The notes: a model not told the origin generated them from the letters alone. Numbered from the stretch's first letter, positions 36,555 to 45,257 are shown. The stretch: 64,000 bases of DNA from Ectothiorhodospiraceae bacterium (GCA_024234875.1 JACKNM010000017.1:67342-131341), one strand, 5' to 3'. Numbers and translations are program-made.

Positions 36555-37262
36555 TTGAGTCGCACCGTGCGCCGACCGGCGCCGGTGGTCACCGTCGACG
36601 GGCCGAGCGGCGTCGGTAAGGGGACACTCGCCCGGCTTCTCGCCCAGAGGCTCGGCTTTCATCTGCTCGACAGCGGCGCGCTGTACCGGCTGGTCGGGTT
36701 CTGCGCGCGCCGGGCCGGGGTCGCCTTCGACGATCCGGCTGCCCTCGCCGGGATCGCGCGGGAGCTCGACGTCGAGTTCGTCGCCGGTGACAGCGATCCG
36801 CCGCTGCGGGCGCGGGTGGCGGGCACGGACGTGTCCGACGACATCCGGACCGAGGCGGCCGGGCGCGACGCCTCCCTGGTGGCGGCGGTTCCGGCCGTGC
36901 GCGAGGCGTTGCTCGCACGGCAACGCGATTTTCGGGTGCCGCCGGGCCTGGTCGCCGACGGTCGTGACATGGGCACGGTCGTATTTCCGGATGCCGAGGT
37001 GAAGCTCTTCCTCACCGCGAGCGCCGAGGAGCGCGCCCACCGCCGGTATAAACAGTTGATAGCAAAAGGGATTGATGCTACCCTCACCCGCCTTTCGGCG
37101 GAGATTGCCGAACGCGACCGGCGTGACAGTGAGCGAGCCGTCGCGCCCCTGCGCCCGGCCGAGGATGCGGTCGTGGTCGACACGAGCAGCCTGAGCATCG
37201 ATGACGTGCTCGCTCGCGCATTGCAGGTGGCGGCCGCGCGCGGAGTCTGCCCGCGGCCCTGA
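36555..37262 (+). CDS. cmk: cytidylate kinase
   Basis: A 235-residue (d)CMP kinase with P-loop GPSGVGKGT, DSGALYRLVG, the ADGRDMGTVVFPDA motif and the C-terminal DRRDSERAVAPLRPAEDA. TTG start at 36555 preceded by GAGAGGGG. It sits in the conserved aroA-cmk-rpsA order, but a repeat cluster of about 560 bp separates it from rpsA. Confidence 0.95.
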   Translation: MSRTVRRPAPVVTVDGPSGVGKGTLARLLAQRLGFHLLDSGALYRLVGFCARRAGVAFDDPAALAGIARELDVEFVAGDSDPPLRARVAGTDVSDDIRTEAAGRDASLVAAVPAVREALLARQRDFRVPPGLVADGRDMGTVVFPDAEVKLFLTASAEERAHRRYKQLIAKGIDATLTRLSAEIAERDRRDSERAVAPLRPAEDAVVVDTSSLSIDDVLARALQVAAARGVCPRP

Positions 37263-37319
37263 AGCCCTCCGGCCGAACGTCGATTGCGGAACGCCTCGGC
37301 GCCGTCAGAGCGCATGAAT

Positions 37320-37822
37320 CGGAGCCCGCCGGAGACCGCGTCTTCGGCGGAGCGAGTCAGGGAATGGATGTGCCGGCGCGCAACGCGCGAGAGCGCGAGG
37401 AGCGGAGCCCGCCGGAGACCGCGTCTTCGGCGGAGCGAGTCAGGGGAAGTGGAGCGAGTCAGGGAAGTGCATGGATGCGTCCCTGGCCGACACAGGATCC
37501 CCGGCATGGAAGTGCCGGCGCGTAACCGCGAGCGCGTGCAGCGACCCGCGAGACCGGTTCGGGGTCGGAAGATGCTCCTGGCCGGCAGGTCCCGGCATGG
37601 ATGCGGGCGCACCGGAGCGAGGAGCGGAGCCCGCCGGAGACCGCGTCTTCGGCGGAGCGAGTCAGGGGAAGTGCATGGATGCACGTCCCTGGCCGAGCAC
37701 AGGGTTTCGGCACATGGATGTGCCGGCGCGCAACGCGCGAGAGCGCGAGGAGCGGAGCCCGCCGGAGACCGCGTCTTCGGCGGAGCGAGTCAGGGGAAGT
37801 GCATGGATGCACTTCCCCTGAC
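37320..37822. repeat. direct-repeat cluster between cmk and rpsA
   Basis: A 43-bp unit beginning CGGAGCCCGCCGGAGACCGC and ending GGCGGAGCGAGTCAGGG occurs four times: 37320-37362, 37403-37445, 37625-37667 and 37753-37795. A truncated copy (GGAGCGAGTCAGGG) lies at 37451-37464. A second motif starting ATGGATGTGCCGGCGCGC precedes two copies; together they make an exact 88-bp direct repeat (37364-37451 and 37714-37801), with a degenerate third copy near 37505-37535. Inverted repeats with GTGCAT/ATGCAC cores follow several units. Open frames across it look spurious. It resembles a dispersed repeat that has duplicated in place. Confidence 0.85.
37789..37822. repeat. perfect 16-bp inverted repeat
   Basis: GTCAGGGGAAGTGCAT (37789-37804), GG, ATGCACTTCCCCTGAC (37807-37822) is a perfect palindrome with a 2-base spacer. 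It ends the repeat cluster about 100 bp before the rpsA start. It could act as a terminator-like hairpin, a protein-binding site or a REP-type element. AACAAAAG follows, not a U-tract. Confidence 0.8.
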
Positions 37823-37923
37823 AACAAAAGATGGGGCAGCGGCGTAGAGCCCGTGACGCCGTCGAGGCCCTGAAATTCAATCAATGGTGTGACGGGCACC
37901 GGTGGGATACCCCCAAAGACAAG

Positions 37924-39597
37924 ATGGAAAGCTTTGCAGAGTTGCTGGCGCAGAGTGAGGTCGAGAAGAAGATGCGGCCGGGCGCCATTATCAAGGGCGT
38001 CGTGGTGGGCATCGGCGGTGAGTACGTCACCGTGCACGCAGGCCTCAAGTCCGAGTCGATCATCCCGGTCGAGCAGTTCCGTAACGAGGTCGGCGAGATC
38101 GAGGTCGCAGTCGGCGACGAGATCGAGGTCGCGCTCGATACCGTCGAGGACGGGTTCGGCGCGACCAAGCTGTCGCGCGAGAAGGCGAAGCGTGCCAAGG
38201 CCTGGGAGCGGCTCGAGAAGGCTTTCGAGGAGACGACCGCCATCACCGGCGTGATCAACGGCAAGGTCAAGGGTGGCTTCACCGTCGACATCGACGACAT
38301 CCGCGCCTTCCTGCCTGGCTCGCTGGTCGACGTGCGCCCGGTGCGTGACACCTCCTATCTCGAGGGCAAGCCGCTCGAGTTCAAGGTGATCAAGCTCGAC
38401 CGGCGCCGCAACAACGTCGTGGTGTCGCGTCGCGCGGTGGTGGAGGAGGAGAACTCGGCCGAGCGCGAGCAGCTGCTGGCGAGCCTCCAGGAGGGCGCGG
38501 TGCTCAAGGGCATCGTCAAGAACCTCACCGACTACGGCGCGTTCGTGGACCTCGGCGGCATCGACGGCCTGCTGCACATCACCGACATGGCCTGGAAGCG
38601 GGTGAAGCACCCGACCGAGGTCGTCAACGTCGGCGACGAGATCGAGGTCAAGGTGCTGAAGTTCGACCGCGAGCGCAATCGCGTCTCGCTGGGTCTGAAG
38701 CAGCTCGGCGACGATCCGTGGGTGGACATCTCGCGGCGGTATCCGGAGAACACTCGCCTCTTCGGCAAGGTGACGAACATCGCCGACTACGGCTGCTTCG
38801 TCGAGATCGAGGAGGGCGTCGAGGGCCTGGTGCACGTCTCCGAGATGGACTGGACGAACAAGAACGTCCACCCCAGCAAGGTCGTGCAGGTCGGCGACGA
38901 GGTCGAGGTGATGGTCCTCGACATCGACGAGGAGCGGCGGCGTATCTCGCTCGGAATCAAGCAGTGCCAGGCCAATCCCTGGGAGGACTTCGCCGCCGGC
39001 AAGAAGAAGGGCGACGTGGTCTCCGGCAAGATCAAGTCGATCACCGATTTCGGGGTCTTCGTCGGCCTGGACGGCGGGATCGACGGCCTCGTCCACCTCT
39101 CGGACATCTCCTGGAACACGCCTGGCGAGGAAGCGATCCGCAACTTCAAGAAGGGCGACGAGATCGAGGCGGTGGTGCTGTCGGTGGATGCCGAGCGCGA
39201 GCGCATCTCCCTCGGAATCAAGCAGCTCGATCGCGACCCGTTCTCGCAGTTCCTGGCCGAGCACGGCAAGGGCAGCATCGTGCGTGGCACGGTGCTCGAG
39301 GTCGATGCCAAGGGCGCGATGATCAACCTCGGCGAGAACGTCGAGGGCCATATCCGCGTCTCCGAGCTGGCGCGCGACCGGGTGGACGATGCCCGGACCG
39401 TGCTCAAGGTGGGCGACGAGGTCGAGGCCAAGTTCGTCGGTGTGGACCGCAAGAAGCGGGTGGTGTCGCTGTCGATCCGAGCCAAGGACGAGGACGAGGA
39501 GCAAGCCGCGGTGCAGGAGTACAGCCCGGCCTCGGCGGGAAGCATCACGACCCTCGGTGACCTCATCAAGCAACAGATCGACAACCGAGACAACTGA
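37924..39597 (+). CDS. rpsA: 30S ribosomal protein S1
   Basis: A 557-residue ribosomal protein with six S1 RNA-binding repeats; the repeats end in recurring phrases such as RRNNVVVSRR, RVSLGLKQL, RRISLGIKQ and RERISLGIKQLDRDP. It anchors mRNA to the 30S subunit. ATG at 37924 has only a weak AAAGACAAG purine run upstream, in line with the non-canonical, autoregulated initiation site known for rpsA. Confidence 0.97.
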   Translation: MESFAELLAQSEVEKKMRPGAIIKGVVVGIGGEYVTVHAGLKSESIIPVEQFRNEVGEIEVAVGDEIEVALDTVEDGFGATKLSREKAKRAKAWERLEKAFEETTAITGVINGKVKGGFTVDIDDIRAFLPGSLVDVRPVRDTSYLEGKPLEFKVIKLDRRRNNVVVSRRAVVEEENSAEREQLLASLQEGAVLKGIVKNLTDYGAFVDLGGIDGLLHITDMAWKRVKHPTEVVNVGDEIEVKVLKFDRERNRVSLGLKQLGDDPWVDISRRYPENTRLFGKVTNIADYGCFVEIEEGVEGLVHVSEMDWTNKNVHPSKVVQVGDEVEVMVLDIDEERRRISLGIKQCQANPWEDFAAGKKKGDVVSGKIKSITDFGVFVGLDGGIDGLVHLSDISWNTPGEEAIRNFKKGDEIEAVVLSVDAERERISLGIKQLDRDPFSQFLAEHGKGSIVRGTVLEVDAKGAMINLGENVEGHIRVSELARDRVDDARTVLKVGDEVEAKFVGVDRKKRVVSLSIRAKDEDEEQAAVQEYSPASAGSITTLGDLIKQQIDNRDN

Positions 39598-39616
39598 CGT
39601 CAGCCGGCCGCGGGCG

Positions 39617-39646
39617 GTGAGACCGAGCACGACGGCTCGGTCTCAC
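39617..39646 (+). terminator. stem-loop downstream of rpsA
   Basis: GTGAGACCGAGC (39617-39628) and GCTCGGTCTCAC (39635-39646) form a perfect 12-bp stem with loop ACGACG, flanked by further CCGGCC/GGCCGG complementarity. It begins 20 bases after the rpsA stop. No U-tract follows, so it may be an mRNA-stabilising or Rho-assisted end. Confidence 0.6.
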
Positions 39647-39895
39647 GGCCGGCCGCGGTCGCGCTCGACCGCGGAGCCCGTAACCGGGAGCGGCAGAGTC
39701 CGAGTGCACGTCGCGCAAGCGGACGATTCGTCGGTCCGCGGGGTCTCCGGTCGGGCGGCGACGCCGGCTTTCGGTGGCCTTTGACAGAGGGGGAGGTCCG
39801 CGACGCCCGAGTGTGGCCCGCGGACGGCCGAAATGGGGCAACCGGGACCGCTGCCGGGCGTCGGGTCGCGGCCCGGAGCGGTTCGAGATGACGAC

Positions 39896-40276
39896 ATGAC
39901 GAAGTCGGAGCTGATCGAGCGGATCGCCCAGAAGCAGTCGCAGCTCGCGTATCGAGACGTCGAGCTGGCGGTGAAGACCATCCTCGAGCACATGGGGGAG
40001 CGTCTCGCCAACGGTGATCGGATCGAGATCCGAGGATTCGGGAGCTTCTCGCTCCACTACCGACCCGGACGCGTGGGGCGCAACCCCAAGACCGGGGCGC
40101 CGGTATCCCTGCCGGCCAAGTACGTGCCGCACTTCAAGCCGGGGAAGGAACTACGCGAGCGCGTCGACGCCAACTGGCAGGAGGCGCTGGCCAGCGGTGA
40201 CGCCGGAGGCTCCGGGCCGAGGCTGGCGACTGAGGAGGGGGCGCTGCCCCGGGGCCTGCGTACCCCGGCGGAGTGA
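39896..40276 (+). CDS. ihfB: integration host factor subunit beta
   Basis: A 126-residue DNA-bending protein of the HU/IHF family. MTKSELIERIAQKQ, RIEIRGFGSFSLHYRPGRVGRNPKTG and VPHFKPGKELRERV are diagnostic for IHF-beta. It pairs with IHF-alpha. The conserved fold ends near residue 95; about 30 extra C-terminal residues rich in Gly, Ala and Pro are unusual. The 298-bp gap before it holds the rpsA hairpin and presumably the ihfB promoter, for which no clear hexamers were found. Confidence 0.95.
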   Translation: MTKSELIERIAQKQSQLAYRDVELAVKTILEHMGERLANGDRIEIRGFGSFSLHYRPGRVGRNPKTGAPVSLPAKYVPHFKPGKELRERVDANWQEALASGDAGGSGPRLATEEGALPRGLRTPAE

Positions 40277-40402
40277 GCGCGGCCTGGTCCGCCGGCATGC
40301 GCCGGGGGACGCACGGACGAGGGTCTCTGGCGCCGGGCGGGGGTGGCGCCGGTGGTCGGGGGCGGGGGTGACGGTCGACACCGCGATGGGCAGGCGCTGC
40401 CG

Positions 40403-41590
40403 GTGATCGGTCTCGACCTGCTTTGGCTGCTGCTTCCGGTGGCGGCGGCGTCCGGCTGGCTCGTCGGCAGGCGCGCGGTGGAGCCGCGCGAGGCGCCGCC
40501 CGCGCGTGGGCGCCTCGGGTCCGACTACTACCGCGGCATCAACTACCTCCTGAACGAGCAGCCGGACAAGGCCATCGAGGTCTTCATCGAGCTGCTCGAG
40601 GTCGACAGCGAGACGGCGCAGACCCACATCGCGCTCGGCAACCTGTATCGGCGTCGCGGTGAGGTCGACCGCGCGATTCGCATCCATCAGAACCTCGTCT
40701 CGCGCGCCGGTGATCGCTCCGGCGAGCGACACGATGCGCTGCTCGAGTTGGCGCAGGACTACCTGAGCGCAGGGCTGCTGGACCGCGCCGAGAACCTGTT
40801 CCTGGAGCTCTCGGAGATCTCGGGTTACGAGGTCCAGGCGCTACGTCAGCTCATCGACATCTACGAGCAGGAGCGCGACTGGGAGAAGGCGGTGCGCTCG
40901 GTGCGTCAGCTCGAGCGGGTGACCGGCAACCAGCTCGGCGTCGTCATCGCCCACTACCAGTGCGAGGAGGCGCAGCGCCTGCGGGCGGCCGGCGATGCGG
41001 GTGCCGCGCTCGCGCAGGCGCGCGCGGCTCTGGCCAGTCATCGCGGGTCCGTTCGTGCCAGCCTCCTCGAGGGCGAGCTGCTGCAGGCGAGTGGCGACAT
41101 CGACGGGGCGCTCGACGCGTTTCGGCGGGTCGAGACCCAGGACCCGGACTACATCCCGGTCGCGGTGCCGCGTATCGAGGAGTGCTTTCGCCTCGGCGGC
41201 CGGCGCGGTGAGCTGGGTGCCGTGCTCGAGCGTCTGGCCGAGGCCCACGGAGGAGTGACCGTGCTACTGGCACGGGCGAAGGTGGTGGCCGAGGCCGAGG
41301 GAGCACGCGCGGCGGTGGACATGCTGGCGGCGGCGCTGCGCAGCCGGAGCTCGGTCCGGGGTCTGGACCGGCTCGTCGAGCTCGAGCGCCAGCTCCTGCG
41401 TGGGGGGCGCGAGCCTCGAGAGGCGGCTCACCTCGAGATCCTGAGCACGTTGACGCGCGAGCTGCTCCGGGATCGGCCGGTGTACCAGTGCAGCCACTGC
41501 GGGTTCCCGGCGCGCTCGCTACACTGGCAATGCCCCAGCTGCAAGCACTGGAACACGGTCAAGCCGATACGCGGCGTGGATGGAGAATGA
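40403..41590 (+). CDS. lapB: lipopolysaccharide assembly protein LapB
   Basis: A 395-residue TPR protein with an N-terminal membrane anchor (about residues 3-22, GLDLLWLLLPVAAASGWLVG), eight or so TPR helices pairs and a C-terminal rubredoxin-like metal site, CSHC and CPSC. LapB (YciM) recruits FtsH to degrade LpxC and so controls LPS level. GTG start at 40403. lapA, which normally precedes it, is not present. The 3' end overlaps the pyrF initiation region. Confidence 0.92.
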   Translation: MIGLDLLWLLLPVAAASGWLVGRRAVEPREAPPARGRLGSDYYRGINYLLNEQPDKAIEVFIELLEVDSETAQTHIALGNLYRRRGEVDRAIRIHQNLVSRAGDRSGERHDALLELAQDYLSAGLLDRAENLFLELSEISGYEVQALRQLIDIYEQERDWEKAVRSVRQLERVTGNQLGVVIAHYQCEEAQRLRAAGDAGAALAQARAALASHRGSVRASLLEGELLQASGDIDGALDAFRRVETQDPDYIPVAVPRIEECFRLGGRRGELGAVLERLAEAHGGVTVLLARAKVVAEAEGARAAVDMLAAALRSRSSVRGLDRLVELERQLLRGGREPREAAHLEILSTLTRELLRDRPVYQCSHCGFPARSLHWQCPSCKHWNTVKPIRGVDGE

Positions 41591-41591
41591 C

Positions 41592-42335
41592 ATGACGACA
41601 AGCGCGCGGGAGAGACGAGCGATCGATGCCGGGAGCCGCATCATCGTCGCCCTGGACCATCCGACTCCGGAGCAGGCGCTCGCGCTGGTCGATCGGCTCG
41701 ATCCCGCGCGTTGCGCGTTGAAGGTCGGCAAGTCGCTGTTCGTGCGTGGCGGCGGTCCGGCGCTGGTCGACACGGTGCAGCGCCGCGGCTTTCGCGTATT
41801 CCTCGATCTCAAGTTCCACGACATCCCGCATCAGGTGGCCGGTGCCTGCAGGGCGGCGGCCGACCTCGGGGTCTGGCTGCTCACGGTGCACGCAAGCGGC
41901 GGCCCGCAGATGCTCGCCGCGGCGCGCGAGGGGGTGGGCGACGGCCCGCAGCGGCCGCTGGTGGTCGCGGTGACCGTGCTCACCAGCCTCGATGCCGAGG
42001 GGCTGGCCGCGATCGGCATCGCGCGCGGTCCGAGCGCGCAGGCGAAGCTGCTGGCGGGGCTGGCCCAGGACTCGGGCGTCGACGGACTCGTCTGCTCGCC
42101 GGTCGATCTGGCCGACCTCGCCGACGTCTGCGAGCCGGACTTCCTCCGTGTCACCCCCGGGGTGCGACCGGCGGGCAGCGCGGCCGATGATCAGGCGCGC
42201 ATCAGCACGCCGGGTGATGCGATCCGGGCCGGTGCGCACCACCTCGTCATCGGTCGTCCGATCACCGGCGCCCCGGACCCGCACGCCGCGCTCGTGGCCA
42301 TCGAGCGCGAGGTCGCGCAGGCGCTGCGGTCGTAG
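41592..42335 (+). CDS. pyrF: orotidine 5'-phosphate decarboxylase
   Basis: A 247-residue TIM-barrel enzyme making UMP. The catalytic DLKFHDIP (D-x-K-x-x-D) motif, VHASGG and the phosphate-binding RVTPGVRP and VIGRPITGA are present. The ATG at 41592 with GGAG eight bases before is chosen; ATG at 41580, inside lapB, is also in frame. lapB-pyrF is a standard gammaproteobacterial pair. Confidence 0.95.
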   Translation: MTTSARERRAIDAGSRIIVALDHPTPEQALALVDRLDPARCALKVGKSLFVRGGGPALVDTVQRRGFRVFLDLKFHDIPHQVAGACRAAADLGVWLLTVHASGGPQMLAAAREGVGDGPQRPLVVAVTVLTSLDAEGLAAIGIARGPSAQAKLLAGLAQDSGVDGLVCSPVDLADLADVCEPDFLRVTPGVRPAGSAADDQARISTPGDAIRAGAHHLVIGRPITGAPDPHAALVAIEREVAQALRS

Positions 42336-42358
42336 CCCGACACCGGAGCCGCGACGCC

Positions 42359-43687
42359 TCAGACCAGCAGCTTGCGCAACACGCGCGAGCGCCGGGCGCT
42401 GTCGTAATCGGCCCGCCGCTCGACAGGTAACGCCTCGACCCCGACGTCGACGAAGCCCCGCTCCTTGAACCAGTGCACCGCCTGGGTCGTCAGCACGAAC
42501 AGGTGCTCGGCGCCGCCGGCCCGCGCGTCGCGCTCGCCGATCTCGAGCAGGCGATCGCCCCACCCACCCTTGCGGTAGTCAGGATGGACCGCGAGGCAGG
42601 CGAACTCGGCGCTCGATTGCTCCGCGAAGGGGTGAATCGCCGCGCACGCGATCACCGTGCCGTCACGCTCGACCACCAGGTAGTGGTCGATCTCGGTCTC
42701 CAGTCGCTCGCGGCTGCGCCGCACCAGCGCACCCTCGCTCTCCATCGGTGCGATGAGCTCGAGGATTCCGCCGACGTCGTCGATTCCCGCGCGGCGCACC
42801 GCGTCGTACGGATCGGCGTTGACCATGGTGCCGATGCCGTCGCGGGTGAACAGCTCGAGGAGGAGCGCGCCCGACCGGGAGCGATCGACGAGGTGGGTCC
42901 GGTTGACGCCGTTGCGGCACGCGTGTAGCGCCGCCGCCAGCAACCGCGCGCGCTCGGACACCACGTCGTGCTCGCCTCGCCACCACTGCGCGAGGGTGTG
43001 CTTCGCCTCCTCGATGCCGAGCTGGGCGATCAGCGCGCCGGAGTCGTCCTCCAGACCGTCGCTCTCGACGAGGAACAGCAGCTTGGCGGCCTTGAGCTCG
43101 ATCGCGATCTCCGTCGCCACCTGCTCGGCGGGGATGTTGAAGACCTCGCCGGTCGGCGAGTAGCCGAGTGGCGAGACGAGCACGATTGCGCCCTCGTCGA
43201 GACGGCGACGAATGCCCTCGCCGTCGATGCGTCGCACCTGGCCGGTGTGTTGGAAGTCCACCCCGGAACGGATCCCGATCGGCCGCGCGGTCACCACGTT
43301 GCCGCTGGCGACGCGCAGGCGCGCCCCGGCCATCGGTGAGTTGGCGAGGCCCATCGACAGCAGCGCCTCGATCTCGATCCGCGCTGCCCCGACGGCCTCG
43401 AGCACCGGGCCGATCGTCTCCGCGGTGGTCACGCGCAGGCCGCGCACGTACTCGACCGCGTGTCCTGCGTCGGCGAGCCGCGAGTCGATCTGTGGTCGTG
43501 CACCGTGCACCAGCACGAGGCGGATGCCGAGACTGTCGAGCAGCGCGAGATCGTGCACCAGCTCGGGGAATGCCGGGTCCAGCAGAGCCTCGCCACCGAA
43601 CTGGATGACGAACGTGCGGTCGCGGTGCGCATTGATATAGGGCGCGGCACCGCGGAACCAGTCGACGAAGCCTTCGATGTTCGACAT
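42359..43687 (-). CDS. argA: N-acetylglutamate synthase
   Basis: A 442-residue first enzyme of arginine synthesis. An N-terminal amino-acid-kinase domain (about 1-280; FVIQFGGEALLD, LVHGARPQID) binds arginine for feedback inhibition; a C-terminal GNAT domain (about 290-440) holds LAVHPDYRKGGWGDRLL for acetyl-CoA. It has the two-domain ArgA length. It is convergent with pyrF across 23 bp. On the - strand a TATAAT at 43755-43750 is a likely -10. Confidence 0.95.
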   Translation of the reverse strand: MSNIEGFVDWFRGAAPYINAHRDRTFVIQFGGEALLDPAFPELVHDLALLDSLGIRLVLVHGARPQIDSRLADAGHAVEYVRGLRVTTAETIGPVLEAVGAARIEIEALLSMGLANSPMAGARLRVASGNVVTARPIGIRSGVDFQHTGQVRRIDGEGIRRRLDEGAIVLVSPLGYSPTGEVFNIPAEQVATEIAIELKAAKLLFLVESDGLEDDSGALIAQLGIEEAKHTLAQWWRGEHDVVSERARLLAAALHACRNGVNRTHLVDRSRSGALLLELFTRDGIGTMVNADPYDAVRRAGIDDVGGILELIAPMESEGALVRRSRERLETEIDHYLVVERDGTVIACAAIHPFAEQSSAEFACLAVHPDYRKGGWGDRLLEIGERDARAGGAEHLFVLTTQAVHWFKERGFVDVGVEALPVERRADYDSARRSRVLRKLLV

Positions 43688-44130
43688 CGCGCGACCCGTG
43701 AATGCGAAGGGGCGAGCACCTCCGCGCGGAGGTACGAGCGTGGCGGGGAATTATAGGTGCTCGCGCCACCCGTGCGGGGGTCTGCGGCGAGCCGGCGTTG
43801 CGCCGATCTGGTGCCTTCGCGGGCGCTCTGCAAGCGCCGTGACGCAGCGTGGTGCGGTACCGTCGACACGACCCCGGCTACACCTGCGAGAACCACGATG
43901 TCAATGCTGCGACGCACCATGGCTCGCTTGTCAAATGCCCCTGGCTAGTGTTGCAATGCCGGCGGTCCGTAATCCGAAATGCGATTCGGCATGCCCTCTC
44001 CGGGGGACACTCGGCGCCGCTCAGCGCGAGCGTGGTCGGGCAAGTCGGCGGACGCACGGGATTCGCGTGATGCGGCCGGTGCGACGCAGACGTCCGGAGA
44101 ATGAACTCGACAGTTGGGGGAATGATTCTC
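43688..44130. other. intergenic region with divergent promoters of argA and aapJ
   Basis: This 443-bp gap has no credible gene. On the - strand TATAAT (43755-43750) fits the argA -10. On the + strand TTGTCA (43928-43933), an 18-bp spacer and TGCAAT (43952-43957) form a candidate sigma70 promoter for aapJ, leaving a leader of about 165 bases. The AT content is locally higher than in the surrounding genes. Confidence 0.4.
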
Positions 44131-45177
44131 ATGAGGAAGAACAAGCTTCTCGGCATCGCAGGCGGCGTGCTCGCGGCGCTGTCGTTGTCGTCCGGCAACG
44201 CGCTGGCACAGAGCTCCACGCTGGACACCGTCAAGCAGCGGGGCCACCTGCGCTGCCAGGTCGGCGTGCCCTCGCCAGGCTTCTACCAGCTCTCGCAGGA
44301 CGGCACCTGGTCCGGCAGTGACGTCTCCATCTGCCGCGCGGTCGCCGCGGCCATCTTCGGTGACCCGAACAAGGTCGAGTTCCAGTCGGTGACCAGCGCC
44401 GTGCGCTTCACCGCGCTGGCCAACGGTGAGTCGGACATGCTGTCCCGGACCACCACCTGGACGCTGTTCCGTGAGACCCAGCTCGGTCTCGACTTCACCG
44501 CGGTCAACTTCTACGACGGTCAGGGCTTCATGGTGCCGAAGGACTCCGGCATCAAGAGCGCGCTGGAGCTGAAGGGTGCCACGGTCTGCGTGCTCACCGG
44601 CACCACCACCGAGCTGAACCTCACCGACTTCAGCCGCCAGCACGGCCTCGACATCCAGCCGGTGGTGTTCGAGGACAACAACGTCCGCGACGACACCTAC
44701 ATCAAGGGTGGCTGCGACGCGATCACCAACGACAAGTCGAGCCTGGCGTCGAGCCGCGCGAAGTTCCCGGACCAGAGCGCGCACATCATCCTCCCGGAGA
44801 CCATCTCCAAGGAGCCGCTGGGCCCGGTCGTGCGCCAGGGCGACTCGCAGTGGCGTGATGTCGTGCTGTGGACCGTGTTCGCGCTCATCGGTGCCGAGGA
44901 GTACGGCGTCAACTCGAAGAACGTCGACGAGATGCGGGCCAATCCGCCGAACCCCGAGGTCGCGCGCATGCTCGGCGTCGAGGGTGACCTCAACAAGGGT
45001 CTCGGCCTGTCCAAGGAGTGGGCGTACAACATCATCAAGACCGTCGGCAACTACGGCGAGGTCTATGACAAGTACATGGGCGACGGCTCGCCCGAGGGCA
45101 TCGGCATCCCGCGCGACGGCAGCGCCAACGCGCTGTGGACCAAGGGCGGCCTGATGTACGCGCCTCCGTTCCGTTGA
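44131..45177 (+). CDS. aapJ: general L-amino acid ABC transporter, periplasmic binding protein
   Basis: A 348-residue extracellular solute-binding protein. A signal peptide (MRKNKLLGIAGG to ALAQ, about residues 1-27) is followed by TVKQRGHLRCQVGVPSPGF, the GSDVSICRAVAAAIFGD motif and CDAITNDKSSLASSR, matching AapJ of the rhizobial general amino-acid permease. The ATG at 44131 is chosen for the GGGGGA nine bases upstream and the clean signal peptide; ATGs at 44122 and 44101 are in frame. Confidence 0.93.
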   Translation: MRKNKLLGIAGGVLAALSLSSGNALAQSSTLDTVKQRGHLRCQVGVPSPGFYQLSQDGTWSGSDVSICRAVAAAIFGDPNKVEFQSVTSAVRFTALANGESDMLSRTTTWTLFRETQLGLDFTAVNFYDGQGFMVPKDSGIKSALELKGATVCVLTGTTTELNLTDFSRQHGLDIQPVVFEDNNVRDDTYIKGGCDAITNDKSSLASSRAKFPDQSAHIILPETISKEPLGPVVRQGDSQWRDVVLWTVFALIGAEEYGVNSKNVDEMRANPPNPEVARMLGVEGDLNKGLGLSKEWAYNIIKTVGNYGEVYDKYMGDGSPEGIGIPRDGSANALWTKGGLMYAPPFR

Positions 45178-45183
45178 TCGCCG

Positions 45184-45219
45184 GCACTCGGGCCCCGTGA
45201 GCACACGGGGCCCGAGTGC
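45184..45219 (+). terminator. strong intercistronic stem-loop after aapJ
   Basis: A perfect 16-bp stem (45184-45199 with 45204-45219; arms built on ACTCGGGCCCCGTG and CACGGGGCCCGAGT) closes a 4-base AGCA loop, immediately after the aapJ stop and 39 bases before aapQ. No U-tract. It probably protects the abundant binding-protein mRNA from 3' decay and lowers read-through into the permease genes. Confidence 0.75.
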
Positions 45220-45257
45220 GCTCAGCCGACGGCATCGCGAGCGAGGGGGATATTCAC

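Noticed and set aside
37284..37847. Arg-rich open frames through the cmk-rpsA repeat cluster
   Set aside because: Each repeat is read in more than one frame, with no conserved start or Shine-Dalgarno; best explained as noncoding repeats.
37459..39630. Minus-strand open frame spanning the repeat cluster and rpsA
   Set aside because: Antisense of rpsA with repetitive leucine/aspartate pattern produced by the S1 repeats; not a gene.
43942..43955. Possible sigma54 promoter (TGGC ... TTGCA) before aapJ
   Set aside because: The distance from the GG to the GC is 10 bases instead of the 12 required for a -24/-12 element, so it was treated as part of a sigma70-like region.
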